A DNA stretch of 64,000 nt from a bacterium (GCA_017542305.1 JAFXXK010000020.1:39014-103013), one strand, 5' to 3'. Counted from the stretch's first letter, positions 25,009 through 33,951 are shown. Translations and numbers: made by a program. The notes: generated by a model not told the origin, from the letters alone.

Positions 25009-25932
25009 ATGATTTTAATCGGCGAAAACATACATATAATTTCTAAATCCGTAAAAGAGGCAATTTTAAATAAAGACGAAGTTTTTTTCAGAAATCTGAT
25101 TAAAGTTCAGAGCAATATGGATTTTATAGATTTGAATGTAGGGCCTGCAAAGGGTAATTTTGCGGGTTGTATGTCATGGCTTACAAAATTAGTTCAGGAG
25201 GAAAATACTGATATAGGTATTTCTTTTGACACTACGAATTATGATGAGATGGTTTCGGGATTTGAAAGTTTTGGTGAAAAATCCCATGCCTTTATAAACA
25301 GTACGTCTTCTGATGAGGAAAAGTTTGAAAAATTATCTGAATTGGCGATAAATAACGGGTGTAACATTATTGCGTTGACTTTATCAAAAGAAACTGGTAT
25401 CCCGAAAACTTCAGACGGCAGGTTAGAAATAGCTCTTGATATGTACGAAAGATTTTTGGAAAAAGGTATTGATACGGACAGGATTTATTTTGACCCGTTA
25501 GTATTACCTGTTACGGCAGACCAGTCGCAGGCAAGTGAAGCAATTAATACGATTAAGATGATAAAAGAGAGTTTTGACCCGCCCGTAAAAACTGTTGTAG
25601 GGTTATCAAACGTGTCAAACGGCTGTCCTGCAAATTTAAGACCTCTGATAAACAGGGTTTTTGCTGTTTTGGCGTTTGGGGCAGGGTTAGATGCGGCAAT
25701 TATTGACGCAAAGGATTTGGAATTAGTAAGAATTTTGAAGATGCTTGAAACGAATAATCCTGAGAATAATGTTGATGAATTATATCTAAAACTTGTTTCT
25801 ATGATTGAAAATTTTGAAGAATTGGAAGATGTGGATTATAATAAAAGCAGTAAAGAAGAAAGTTTGGTTATAAAAACTGTCGGTATAATTTTAAATAAAA
25901 ATATATATTCGGACAGCTTTACACAAATTTGA
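25009..25932 (+). CDS. Pterin-binding methyltransferase-like protein (AcsE/MeTr type)
   Basis: A 307-residue cytoplasmic TIM-barrel protein of the dihydropteroate synthase / methyltetrahydrofolate:corrinoid methyltransferase superfamily. Hallmarks are IGENIHIISKSV at the N-terminus (like IGERINVxxK in MeTr), DLNVGPAKG (near 41), SFDTTNYDEM (near 74), FDPLVLPVTADQ (near 163) and VVGLSNVSNGCP (near 199). It moves a methyl group between methyl-THF and a corrinoid protein in the acetyl-CoA or methionine pathways in relatives. No corrinoid protein gene is adjacent, so the partner is unknown. The C-terminal 50 residues extend beyond the barrel. The start is ATG 25009; an in-frame TTG at 24991 overlaps the terminator and is unlikely. 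Confidence 0.82.
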   Translation: MILIGENIHIISKSVKEAILNKDEVFFRNLIKVQSNMDFIDLNVGPAKGNFAGCMSWLTKLVQEENTDIGISFDTTNYDEMVSGFESFGEKSHAFINSTSSDEEKFEKLSELAINNGCNIIALTLSKETGIPKTSDGRLEIALDMYERFLEKGIDTDRIYFDPLVLPVTADQSQASEAINTIKMIKESFDPPVKTVVGLSNVSNGCPANLRPLINRVFAVLAFGAGLDAAIIDAKDLELVRILKMLETNNPENNVDELYLKLVSMIENFEELEDVDYNKSSKEESLVIKTVGIILNKNIYSDSFTQI

Positions 25933-25970
25933 TTTTCTGATAGTATAAAGGCATTATAAGGAGTGGGAAA

Positions 25971-28007
25971 ATTAAAAAGCAGATTTTATTAACGGCATTA
26001 ATATTGGCATTATGTTCAGGTACGGCACAGGCTATGTCGCCTGAAGCAAGCGAATTGTATCAGGAAGCCTGCTCATTGGAATACAAGCAGGAATTTGCGA
26101 GTGCAATTGAAAAACTGCAGGAAGCTATAAAGCTGTCACCTGAAGATTCCATGCTTTTGACAAAACTTGCGGGTCTTTATTCCGATATGAACGAGTTTGA
26201 TAAGGCTGTAGCTACTTATGAAAAAGCTATTGAATTAAAACCTAATGATGCATTTATTTATATAAGTCTGGGCAGTATTTACGAAACCCAAAACAAGTAT
26301 GATAAGGCACTTGCGGCTTATGAAAATGCTCTGAAAATTTTCCCCGAATACAAATATAATTATCTGAATATCGCAAATGTTCAGTACCAAATGAAAAATT
26401 ATAAAGACGCAATAGAAAATTACAATATGTTTCTTGATACTTATGCGCAGCATTGGGAAGCAAGAAAAAGTTTAGCTAATGCATATTTGGTAAATAATGA
26501 ACCTGCAAAAGCCGTAGCGGAATTTGATAATCTTTATACCAATAATCTTGAACATTTTGACGATTATGCAAACTACGGAATTGCACTTTACAAGACCGAA
26601 AACTATGAGAAAGCTGCAGAGTTTTTAGAAAAAGCTGTTGCAAAAGATAACGAAAATCTGAAAGCAAAGGTATGCCTTGCATTAAGCTATCAGGCTATGG
26701 ATAAAAACGAACTTGCGCTTTCGCAGTTTGAAGCTATTTTCAAAGAAAATTCAGACTATGAATCGGTAAGATTTGATTATGCTAATCTGCTTGCAGATAT
26801 GGGTAAAAATGATTTGGCTATAGAGCAGTATAAAAAATATATTGCAGCTTATCCTGATGATTTTATGGGATATAAAAATATAGGGCTCGTATATAAACGT
26901 GATAACAAAAACAAAGAAGCTATCGAGGCTTTGACAAAAGCAGTTGCAAGAAATTCTCAGGACGTTCAGGTTAAAAAAGAGCTTGCAGAATGTTATCATT
27001 TAGAGGGCAAATATAAAGAAGCGTTAAAGTATTACGATGAAATACTTGCAATAGATTCTAATGATATTGATACAAAGACAAATAAAGCAATAGCTTTGCA
27101 TGCAATGGAAAAATATGAAGATGCAATAGCCTTATATAATGATATTTTACAGACAAAAGACAGCGAAATGTTACAAAATAACCTGACTGATGCAATAGTT
27201 TCGCAGGCAAAAGTTGAACTGGAAGCAAAAAATTATTCAAGAGCAATTGATAATTTTGTGAAAGCTATCTCAAGAGGAACTCAGGACAGTTATGCTTATT
27301 ACGGATTAGCGAAAGCATATCAGGCTACCGGAGTGAATGATAAGGCTGTTGAATATTTTGAAAAAGCAATATCAATGGATCCTGACAAAACCGAATACAG
27401 TAAAGATTATGCCTCTTTTGTTTCCGAGATGAATAAACCTTCTCAGACTCCGCAGTCATCTGTTAACGGCGAGTTGAATGCGGTTGTTATAAGTTTACCT
27501 GGCAGTCAGCCGGCAGAAGATAACTCTTATGTTAGTAATATGAAAAATAACAAAAGTCTGATAGAAAAAGGTGACGAAAATTATAAAAAGAAAAATTATG
27601 ATGAAGCCATAAAATATTACAAAGAAGCGCTTCAGTACAAACCGTCAGATGAAGAAACCCTGTTGAAAATCGGTAATATGTATAAGCAGAAAAAAGATGA
27701 CAAAAATGCTATTGACTTTTACAAAAAATCCATATTTGTAAAACCTGAATATGCAGACGGCTGGTTTAATCTCGGTTTGGTATATTTGGATCAGAAAAAC
27801 TATGTTCAGGGCAAAAAAGCTTTTGAAAAGACATTAGAAATTAATCCGAAATATGCAAATGCATATTATGCTTTGGCTTCGATTAACGAATCAGAAAAAA
27901 ATACCGAAGCTGCAATTGCAAATTATGAAAAATTCCTCGAATATAATACCGATGAATCGGTAAAAGCTACTGTGGAAGCAAGATTAAAGAGTCTTAAAAA
28001 AGAATGA
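25971..28007 (+). CDS. Secreted TPR-repeat protein with apparent ATT start
   Basis: A 678-residue periplasmic or exported protein made of tetratricopeptide repeats. Reading from ATT 25971 gives a normal signal peptide, KKQILLTALILALCSGTAQA, cleaved before MSPEAS. AAGGAG lies about 7 nt upstream of the ATT. The next possible start, TTG at 26004, would cut the signal peptide in half and lacks a ribosome site. About 16 TPR units follow (for example residues 60-93 and 94-127), interrupted near 485-530 by a Ser/Pro/Asn-rich linker, then four more units. The next gene, a lipoprotein, overlaps by 4 bp, so the two are translationally coupled and may work together at the envelope. Confidence 0.85.
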   Translation: MKKQILLTALILALCSGTAQAMSPEASELYQEACSLEYKQEFASAIEKLQEAIKLSPEDSMLLTKLAGLYSDMNEFDKAVATYEKAIELKPNDAFIYISLGSIYETQNKYDKALAAYENALKIFPEYKYNYLNIANVQYQMKNYKDAIENYNMFLDTYAQHWEARKSLANAYLVNNEPAKAVAEFDNLYTNNLEHFDDYANYGIALYKTENYEKAAEFLEKAVAKDNENLKAKVCLALSYQAMDKNELALSQFEAIFKENSDYESVRFDYANLLADMGKNDLAIEQYKKYIAAYPDDFMGYKNIGLVYKRDNKNKEAIEALTKAVARNSQDVQVKKELAECYHLEGKYKEALKYYDEILAIDSNDIDTKTNKAIALHAMEKYEDAIALYNDILQTKDSEMLQNNLTDAIVSQAKVELEAKNYSRAIDNFVKAISRGTQDSYAYYGLAKAYQATGVNDKAVEYFEKAISMDPDKTEYSKDYASFVSEMNKPSQTPQSSVNGELNAVVISLPGSQPAEDNSYVSNMKNNKSLIEKGDENYKKKNYDEAIKYYKEALQYKPSDEETLLKIGNMYKQKKDDKNAIDFYKKSIFVKPEYADGWFNLGLVYLDQKNYVQGKKAFEKTLEINPKYANAYYALASINESEKNTEAAIANYEKFLEYNTDESVKATVEARLKSLKKE

Positions 28008-28420
28008 AAAAGCTGCTTATAATATTTGCAATAATTATATTAGCTTGTACGACAACCGCCTGTGAAGCGTTAGGCAGAAAAGATAAGCCTGCCATACTGT
28101 TTAACAGACATCCTATTACCGAAAGTAATGTTATGGATATGTCGTCTGTGTTTGCTCCGGGTTCAAGAATTTATTATCTTATTCTTATGCCAAAAACACA
28201 GAACTCAAGGATTTTGACTATTCAGATAGTTAAAAAAGGCAGCAGAGAATATTTGGGTTACAACCTGTTTATGACCAGAACTGTTAGGCTGAAAGATGAA
28301 GAAGAACGGTATTTTACCGATTATATAGTCATAAATGAAAAAGGGGCATATATTATGAAAGTTTATTCAAGAGATAACCCCCAAAAAGTCCTGACCCAAG
28401 CCGAATTTTATGTGCAGTAA
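28004..28420 (+). CDS. Putative lipoprotein
   Basis: A 138-residue exported protein. The signal sequence MKKLLIIFAIIILAC ends in a lipobox-like ILAC (Cys15); TTAC (Cys20) is a second candidate. The mature part is about 120 residues, rich in beta-strand-like segments (SRIYYLILMPKTQNSRILTI, GYNLFMTRTVRL, GAYIMKVYSRD), with no recognised domain. It overlaps the TPR gene by 4 bp (ATGA), so it is translationally coupled. A role as a partner or anchor of the secreted TPR protein is inferred from coupling only. Confidence 0.78.
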   Translation: MKKLLIIFAIIILACTTTACEALGRKDKPAILFNRHPITESNVMDMSSVFAPGSRIYYLILMPKTQNSRILTIQIVKKGSREYLGYNLFMTRTVRLKDEEERYFTDYIVINEKGAYIMKVYSRDNPQKVLTQAEFYVQ

Positions 28421-28430
28421 AAATCGCCTC

Positions 28431-28458
28431 TTGACAAATCCAAAAAATATGACATAAT
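28431..28458 (+). promoter_or_regulatory. Promoter of the frameshifted prepilin gene
   Basis: TTGACA (28431-28436), a 16-bp spacer and CATAAT (28453-28458). GGAGG (28471-28475) lies 10 nt before ATG 28486. Confidence 0.65.
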
Positions 28459-28485
28459 GATAATATATATGGAGGGTTGAAAACT

Positions 28486-29245
28486 ATGGCTACATCTGCA
28501 TTTAAGAGTAATTGGGGGGGGGGCAACCTCTCATAGTAAGCGTTTCAGGGGTTTCACCCTTGCTGAAGTGCTGATAACTCTCGGTATTATCGGAATTGTG
28601 GCTGCATTAACAATGCCAACAATTATGCAAAATGTCAGAAAAGTTATTGTTGTAAATAAATTAAAAACAAATGTTGCAACGTTTCAAAATGCATTAAGAA
28701 TGGCAGAAAGTAAACACGGGGAATTACATGAATGGCTTACTTGCGGTACGCAGCAAGAGGGGGAAGAAAATTTTCAGGGGAATTGTACAAAACGTGTTTT
28801 TGAGGAATATTTTGCTCCTGAATTTAAAGTTTTAAAAGTTTGCGATAATACTAATATGAATGTATGTTGGACTGCACCAAAGGCTCTTAATGGGGATTCT
28901 TTAAATGGTAATACCAATAATAATCCGAAAGCAATAGGATTTGTATTAGCTAACGGCACAAGTTGTTATATGTGGGTGGGCAACGTAACAACAACAGAAC
29001 CTCATATTCAGATATATTTTGATATTGACGGAAAGGATAGAGGGGTAAATCGTGTAGGTGCCGATGTTTTTGGGGTAATAGCAAAAAGTTCCGAACGTAG
29101 AGGTTTTACGTTATGGGATAATGATGCTGATCCAAAGTCATTATGTTCTAAAACTAGTACAGATGCGAAAAATGGTCAGGGCTGTGGTGTATTAATTTAT
29201 CAGAATGGCTGGGAAATACCGAAAGATTATCCGATTAGCTTTTAG
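28486..29245 (+). CDS. Prepilin-like protein, frameshifted at a G10 tract
   Basis: The type IV prepilin signature FTLAEVLITLGIIGIVAALTM lies in a frame with no start of its own upstream. ATG 28486, with GGAGG before it, starts MATSAFKSNW, enters ten Gs (28514-28523) and stops at TAG 28534. Removing one G (or adding two) joins the two frames. It would give a leader of about 19 residues ending RFRG before FTLAE, then a mature protein of about 230 residues ending GQGCGVLIYQNGWEIPKDYP. That ending matches the C-terminal pattern G-x-x-C...GW-x-I-x-x-DYP of the two intact paralogs at 39729 and 40597. The break is either phase variation by slipped-strand mispairing or a read error. Confidence 0.8.
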
Positions 29246-29273
29246 TTCTGTAGGGTGCGTCGTTTGACGCACC
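29245..29273 (+). repeat. Dispersed palindromic repeat, copy B
   Basis: TGTAGGGTGCGTCGTTTGAC followed by GCACC; GGTGCGTC and GACGCACC pair around GTTT. It begins at the stop codon of the prepilin gene and is identical to copy C (29336-29364) over 29 bp; copy A is at 23643. Confidence 0.75.
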
Positions 29274-29296
29274 TCAAATATTTTATCAAATAAAAT

Positions 29297-29311
29297 CTCT
29301 CCAAGGGGGAG
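29297..29311 (-). repeat. 15-mer shared with the folC insertion
   Basis: On the minus strand this reads CTCCCCCTTGGAGAG, identical to 1449-1463 inside folC. It sits in an AAATCT/AGATTT hairpin between palindromic copies B and C. Confidence 0.6.
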
Positions 29312-29335
29312 AAAAAGATTTCTTAGTGAGCGATA

Positions 29336-29364
29336 GTTCTGTAGGGTGCGTCGTTTGACGCACC
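29336..29364 (+). repeat. Dispersed palindromic repeat, copy C
   Basis: The second copy of the GGTGCGTC/GACGCACC palindrome, 91 bp after copy B in the same orientation. Confidence 0.75.
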
Positions 29365-29398
29365 GATAAAATATCTGATTAATTCCCCATTTGTATAA

Positions 29399-29426
29399 TT
29401 GAAAGCTTTTTTGTTTCTTTTATGAT
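29399..29426 (+). promoter_or_regulatory. Promoter of the thioredoxin-like/CcdA operon
   Basis: TTGAAA (29399-29404), a 16-bp spacer and TATGAT (29421-29426), 30 bp before ATG 29456, with AGAGGA as the ribosome site. Confidence 0.55.
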
Positions 29427-29455
29427 AATATCGTTACATAAAAGAGGATATTTCT

Positions 29456-29848
29456 ATGAAAAAAAATCTGATAACAATTTTACTTGTATTTTTAATTCCT
29501 GTCATAGCATATGCTATTTTGACTTTTGCAGGTACAGATAATACTATGAGTGCCGATGCAAATACTAACAAACCTCAGATTATAAAATTTACGTCAACGA
29601 TGTGTCTTGATTGTCAGGCGATGAATAAAATCATAAAAGAACTTTATCCTAAATATCAGGATGAAATTATATTGACCGAAATTAACGTTCAGGAACAAAA
29701 TCCAAATAACGATAAGTGGATTAAAAAATATAATGTAAGTCTTGTGCCGACGATTATTTTGATTAATTCAAACGGCAGCCAAACCCGCCGTATTGAGGGT
29801 GCAATAGAAAAAGAACAAATGGAAGAATATATACGGGAACTCAGATAA
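29456..29848 (+). CDS. Membrane-anchored thioredoxin-fold protein
   Basis: A 130-residue thioredoxin-like protein tethered by an N-terminal helix (about 5-24). The redox motif is CLDC in FTSTMCLDCQAM (near 50-53), and the cis-proline loop is SLVPTIILINSNG (near 95-107). The middle IILTEINVQEQNPN replaces the usual thioredoxin helix-strand spacing. It faces the periplasm and probably exchanges electrons with the CcdA protein encoded next, whose start codon overlaps its stop (TAATG). The pair forms a typical reductant-export system for cytochrome c maturation or disulfide repair. Confidence 0.88.
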   Translation: MKKNLITILLVFLIPVIAYAILTFAGTDNTMSADANTNKPQIIKFTSTMCLDCQAMNKIIKELYPKYQDEIILTEINVQEQNPNNDKWIKKYNVSLVPTIILINSNGSQTRRIEGAIEKEQMEEYIRELR

Positions 29849-30552
29849 TGCAAGATATTGCGGTAATGTTTAACAGCAGTCACAGCGTACTGTTTTTATA
29901 CTTAGTATCGTTTATAGGCGGTTTGATAGCCTCGGTTTCACCGTGTTCTTTGGCTATGCTTCCGCTTATAGTCGGTTATGTAGGCGGATTTTCCGATGAA
30001 AAACCATCGGCTACATTTGTTCAGATGTTGTCTTTTGTAATCGGTTCTGCGGTTGTATTTTCCGTAATCGGAATTTTCTGCGCCCTGACAGGTAAGGTTT
30101 TTGTATCGTTTGCAGGCGGATATTTCGGTCTGATTATGGCAAGTATTATTATGATAATGGGCTTAAAGCTTGTCGGGTTTTTGGATTTTGAAATGCCGGT
30201 AATAATAAAGGAAATGCCGAAAAATAACGGTACAAATATGTGCTTGTACCCGTTTTTGCTTGGCGGTGCGGTTGCGCTAGCGGGAACTCCGTGTTCTACC
30301 CCTATTCTTGCTGCGATAATGGCATTTGCATCTTTGTCGGCAAATCTCGTTCAGTCCGTTGTTATGTTATTTCTGTTTTCTGTAGGACAGGGCGTTATTC
30401 TTGTATTTGCAGGGGTTTTGACCTCGAAAATTAAGAACAAAAGCGGATTTTATAATTTTTCGGACAAGCTGCTGCGTTTCAGCGGTGTTATTCTCGTATT
30501 AACTTCTGTATATATTTTTTATAAGATTTTTTATCCTCTGCTTGTAAAATAG
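29848..30552 (+). CDS. ccdA: CcdA/DsbD-type transmembrane electron carrier
   Basis: A 234-residue membrane protein with about six helices. It moves electrons from cytoplasmic thioredoxin to periplasmic thiol proteins through two cysteines. Both are visible: SPCSLAMLPLIVGY (near 32-45) and GTPCSTPILAAI (near 146-157), the duplicated PC motif of CcdA. Length fits CcdA rather than full DsbD, because the extra domains are separate. It overlaps the thioredoxin-like gene by 1 bp, so the two are coupled. No cytochrome c genes are nearby, so a general periplasmic reductase role is equally likely. Confidence 0.9.
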   Translation: MQDIAVMFNSSHSVLFLYLVSFIGGLIASVSPCSLAMLPLIVGYVGGFSDEKPSATFVQMLSFVIGSAVVFSVIGIFCALTGKVFVSFAGGYFGLIMASIIMIMGLKLVGFLDFEMPVIIKEMPKNNGTNMCLYPFLLGGAVALAGTPCSTPILAAIMAFASLSANLVQSVVMLFLFSVGQGVILVFAGVLTSKIKNKSGFYNFSDKLLRFSGVILVLTSVYIFYKIFYPLLVK

Positions 30553-30605
30553 ACGTAATTGTTGTAAAATAATTACGGATTATAAGTGATATGTGGAGAG
30601 AATAA

Positions 30606-31067
30606 ATGAACACATTTGAAGGACAATTGGTAGCCGGTGATGAAAAATTTTGTATAATAGTTTCAAGGTTTAATGACTTTATTGGGTCAAAACTCTTATC
30701 AGGTGCGGTGGATGAATTAAAACGTCATGGCGTTGATGCCGATAATATTGATGTTGTAAGAGTTCCGGGAGCATTTGAAATTCCGCTCGCCGCTTTGAAA
30801 TGTGCAAAAACAAAAAAATATAATGCAATTATTACTCTCGGGGCAATAATTAAAGGTGCAACAGCTCATTTTGATTATGTAAGTGCCGAATTATCAAAAG
30901 GAATTGCAAGTGTTAGCCTGCAAACAGAAGTTCCTGTTATATTCGGGGTATTAACTACCGATAATATCGAACAGGCTATTGAAAGAGCCGGAACAAAAGC
31001 GGGTAACAAAGGCGCAGATGCTGCTAAATCCGCTATTGAAATGGCAAATCTGCTTAAACAATTTTAA
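30606..31067 (+). CDS. ribH: 6,7-dimethyl-8-ribityllumazine synthase
   Basis: RibH makes lumazine from the aminouracil product and 3,4-dihydroxybutanone 4-phosphate, the penultimate riboflavin step. It assembles into 60-subunit shells or pentamers in the cytoplasm. The 153-residue product has [15 protein letters not shown] (near 19-33), [13 protein letters not shown] (near 53-65), [15 protein letters not shown] with the catalytic His (near 80-94), and [11 protein letters not shown] (near 111-121), in order. GGAGAG lies 5 nt before ATG 30606. No other rib genes are adjacent. murQ follows after 44 bp. Confidence 0.95.
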   Translation: MNTFEGQLVAGDEKFCIIVSRFNDFIGSKLLSGAVDELKRHGVDADNIDVVRVPGAFEIPLAALKCAKTKKYNAIITLGAIIKGATAHFDYVSAELSKGIASVSLQTEVPVIFGVLTTDNIEQAIERAGTKAGNKGADAAKSAIEMANLLKQF

Positions 31068-31111
31068 ATTATATAGAGAATGATTTTAGTTTTCAGCAAA
31101 AGGAGTTGCGT

Positions 31112-32005
31112 ATGAGCGAAGTTATTACAGAATACAGAAATGAAAATACCAAGAATATTGATATTCTGCCTACAATTGATATGGTAAGAAAAATGAATGA
31201 GGAAGATAAGCTTGTGGCTTTAGCCGTCGAGGATGCTTCCGAACAAATCGCTCAGGCAATTGATATGATAGCAAAACAGTTTTTAAAAGGCGGCAGACTG
31301 ATTTATTTCGGTGCAGGTACTTCGGGAAGATTAGGTATTATTGATGCTTCCGAATGTCCGCCGACTTTCAGCGTAAATCCCGATATGGTACAGGGAGTTA
31401 TTGCAGGCGGTGATGCTGCGATAAGAACTTCTGTCGAGGGTGCTGAAGATAATTTCGATGCGGGTAAAAAAGATGCTGAAATCCTGAAACCCGAAGATGT
31501 TGCGGTTGTTATTTCCGCAAGCGGTAACCCGAAATATTTACTTGGAGTTCTTGAAAAAGCTGATGAAATTAACTGCCGTACTATCGGTATAACATGTAAT
31601 TCAAAAGGAAGAATTGCGGAAGAAGCAGGACATGTTATCTGCGTTGAGGTCGGACCTGAAGTTATCGCTGGTTCAAGCAGATTAAAAGCAGGTACCGCCC
31701 AAAAAATGATTTTGAATATGTTGACTACGGGTTCAATGATTAAAATAGGTAAAACTTATGAAAACTTTATGATTGACCTGCAGGCAGTTAACGAAAAATT
31801 AAAAGACAGAGCAATAAGGATTGTTGCTCAGATAGCAAAAGTTTCTCATAGCGATGCTTTATCAACTTTATTAAAGGCAAATTGGGAGATTAAAACCGCT
31901 ATTATAGTTCTTGAAATGGGTATGGACGTTGAAACCGCCCGTAAAGAATTAAGAAAACACGGCGGAGTTTTGAGAAAACTGCTTGCAACAAAACAGGCGG
32001 TATAA
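31112..32005 (+). CDS. murQ: N-acetylmuramic acid 6-phosphate etherase
   Basis: A 297-residue SIS-domain enzyme that cleaves the lactyl ether of MurNAc-6-P to GlcNAc-6-P in peptidoglycan recycling. It has RLIYFGAGTSGRLGIIDASECPPTF (about 55-79, including the key GAGTSGRLG and SECPPTF), VVISASGNPKYLLG (near 131), and GPEVIAGSSRLKAGTAQK (near 178). The start is ATG 31112 after AAAAGGAG; an in-frame TTG at 31106 is inside the ribosome-site spacing and less likely. gpsA follows after 15 bp. Presence implies import or recycling of muropeptides, though no PTS transporter is seen here. Confidence 0.95.
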   Translation: MSEVITEYRNENTKNIDILPTIDMVRKMNEEDKLVALAVEDASEQIAQAIDMIAKQFLKGGRLIYFGAGTSGRLGIIDASECPPTFSVNPDMVQGVIAGGDAAIRTSVEGAEDNFDAGKKDAEILKPEDVAVVISASGNPKYLLGVLEKADEINCRTIGITCNSKGRIAEEAGHVICVEVGPEVIAGSSRLKAGTAQKMILNMLTTGSMIKIGKTYENFMIDLQAVNEKLKDRAIRIVAQIAKVSHSDALSTLLKANWEIKTAIIVLEMGMDVETARKELRKHGGVLRKLLATKQAV

Positions 32006-32020
32006 AGAGGAGAGTTACGA

Positions 32021-33022
32021 ATGAAATTAACGGTTTTAGGTGCAGGATGCTGGGGGCTTACGTTAGCCTGGCTTTTGACGGACAATTTTGATGAAGTTAC
32101 CGTTTGGGGCAGAGAATGTGACATTTCTGATGATTTAAGAATTAATAAGCATACAGTAAAACCGTTAGAGGTTCAGTTAAAAGATAAAGTTGAAATTAGT
32201 TCTGATTTGGCTTCGGCAATTGATGGTGCGGATATTGTTATGTCCGTTGTTGCGACTTCCGGTACCCGTGACGTTTGCGAAAACCTTAAAAAAGCAGGAA
32301 TTAAACCTAACCAGATTTTTGTAAACGCATCAAAAGGTATCGAATTGCCGTCATTGATGAGAATGTCAGAAGTTATCAAAGACGTTTTGCCCGAGCAGAA
32401 ACTCGTTATTCTTTCCGGTCCTACATTGGCAAAAGAAGTTCTTGCCGGAAAACCGACAGCGGCTTGTGCTGCAAGTGAAGATATGGAAGCTGCGGAATTT
32501 GTTCAAAAGACTTGCACAGTTCCGGGCAAATTCAGACTCTATACAAACAGTGATGTTATCGGGGTTGAGCTTGGCGGCAGCTTGAAGAATGTTATTGCAA
32601 TAGCTTCCGGGTTTGCCCATGAAATGAAGCTCGGTGATAACTGTGCCGGAACTTTATTAACCCGTGGTATGGCGGAAATCGTTCGTGTAAGTATTCAGCT
32701 CGGTGCTAATCCGTCAACTCTGTACGGACTCTCTGGTATGGGTGATTTAATCGCAACATGTTCAAGTCCGTTATCAAGAAATTATACCGTCGGTTCTATG
32801 CTCGGTAAAGGTAAGAAAATTGACGATATTTTGAGAGAGTTAGGTTCTGTTGCAGAAGGGGTTAAAACCTCAAAAGCTATATGTGAGTTAGCGAAAAAGC
32901 TGGAAATAGATGTTCCTGTTTCTAATGCTATTTATGAAGCAGTTTATACCGACATTACTCCGGAAGAATTACTCGCAAAATTAATGAACAGGAAATTGAA
33001 AGAAGAAGAAAGATACATTTAA
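32021..33022 (+). CDS. gpsA: Glycerol-3-phosphate dehydrogenase [NAD(P)+]
   Basis: A 333-residue cytoplasmic enzyme reducing dihydroxyacetone phosphate to sn-glycerol 3-phosphate for phospholipid synthesis. The Rossmann motif VLGAGCWGLTLAW is at the N-terminus (GAGxxG). VNASKGIE (near 105), LSGPTLAKEV (near 130), and ELGGSLKNVIAIASG (near 185-199, with the catalytic Lys) follow, with GLSGMGDLIATCSSPLSRNY near 240. All are GpsA signatures. GAGGAG precedes ATG 32021. The next gene starts inside its stop codon. Confidence 0.95.
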   Translation: MKLTVLGAGCWGLTLAWLLTDNFDEVTVWGRECDISDDLRINKHTVKPLEVQLKDKVEISSDLASAIDGADIVMSVVATSGTRDVCENLKKAGIKPNQIFVNASKGIELPSLMRMSEVIKDVLPEQKLVILSGPTLAKEVLAGKPTAACAASEDMEAAEFVQKTCTVPGKFRLYTNSDVIGVELGGSLKNVIAIASGFAHEMKLGDNCAGTLLTRGMAEIVRVSIQLGANPSTLYGLSGMGDLIATCSSPLSRNYTVGSMLGKGKKIDDILRELGSVAEGVKTSKAICELAKKLEIDVPVSNAIYEAVYTDITPEELLAKLMNRKLKEEERYI

Positions 33023-33951
33023 TGAAATATGCCGTAAAATATATAAAAAATACATTTTATCCGTTAGGTGTTCCTGAAGGGATGAGCATAGAAGAGGGAC
33101 AGCTTGTTCTTGTCAGAACGGAAAAAGGTGAAGAAGCTTTAAAAGTTGAACTTGTAAATAAGCAGATTTCAGATTTATGGGAAAATACCAAAGTTAAACC
33201 CGAGCCTTTGCCTGTTATAAGAGTTTTGACGCAGAGAGATTTGCAGACTTTAGACGATATTAAAAAAGAGGAAGTGGAATCATTTTTTAAATGTCAGGCG
33301 TTGGTTAAACAGCACGGACTTGTTATGAATCTTGTTCAATGCCGTATTACTTTTGACAGAAGAAAGATAACTTTTTACTATACTGCACCCGAAAGAGTTG
33401 ACTTCAGAGCATTGTTAAAAGATTTGACTCAGGTGTTTACAAGAGTCAGAATTGATTTAAGACATATAGGAGTAAGGGACGAAACCTCGCTTATTGACGG
33501 GGTCGGTATTTGCGGCAGACCGTTCTGTTGTTCTTCATATTTGAGAAAATTTGCAACAATTAATGTTAAATTGGCAAAAGATCAGGGTATGCCTATTGCT
33601 CCGGGTAAGATTTCGGGTACATGCGGCAGACTGTTGTGCTGTTTAACTTATGAATACGAAAATTATATTGATGCGGCAAAAGGTATGCCGCCTATCGGGG
33701 CTTCCGTTATGACGTCAGAGGGCTTGGGTAAAGTTTGTTATCTGAACTTTATGTCAGGAACGGTTGCCGTTAAAATGGAGGACGGTAAAACAAGAGAAGT
33801 GCCGAAAACCGATATTGAAATTGTTGATGCAGATGTCAATGTTGAAATTGATGTTCCGGTTATCAATAATGCTTACGATGAAGAAAGTGCCAGCGCTCAG
33901 GATATTAAACAGCTTGAAGATGACCGTAACAGCTCCACGGGTAACGTGTAA
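33022..33951 (+). CDS. PSP1 domain protein (RicT/YaaT-like)
   Basis: A 309-residue protein with a PSP1 domain. In Bacillus the relative YaaT/RicT forms the [Fe-S] Y-complex that helps RNase Y choose transcripts. Signatures are QLVLVRTEKGEEALKVE (near 28-44), GVGICGRPFCCSSYL (near 160-174) and GTCGRLLCCLTYEYENY (near 197-213). These cysteine-rich motifs are typical of the family and are probable cluster ligands. The last 40 residues are acidic and look disordered. The start codon overlaps the gpsA stop by 1 bp (TAATG), so they are coupled. It converges on an unknown gene 10 bp away. Confidence 0.9.
   Translation: MKYAVKYIKNTFYPLGVPEGMSIEEGQLVLVRTEKGEEALKVELVNKQISDLWENTKVKPEPLPVIRVLTQRDLQTLDDIKKEEVESFFKCQALVKQHGLVMNLVQCRITFDRRKITFYYTAPERVDFRALLKDLTQVFTRVRIDLRHIGVRDETSLIDGVGICGRPFCCSSYLRKFATINVKLAKDQGMPIAPGKISGTCGRLLCCLTYEYENYIDAAKGMPPIGASVMTSEGLGKVCYLNFMSGTVAVKMEDGKTREVPKTDIEIVDADVNVEIDVPVINNAYDEESASAQDIKQLEDDRNSSTGNV

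Noticed and set aside
29846..30552. Full DsbD
   Set aside because: The protein has only the membrane domain; its thioredoxin partner is a separate gene, so CcdA fits better.
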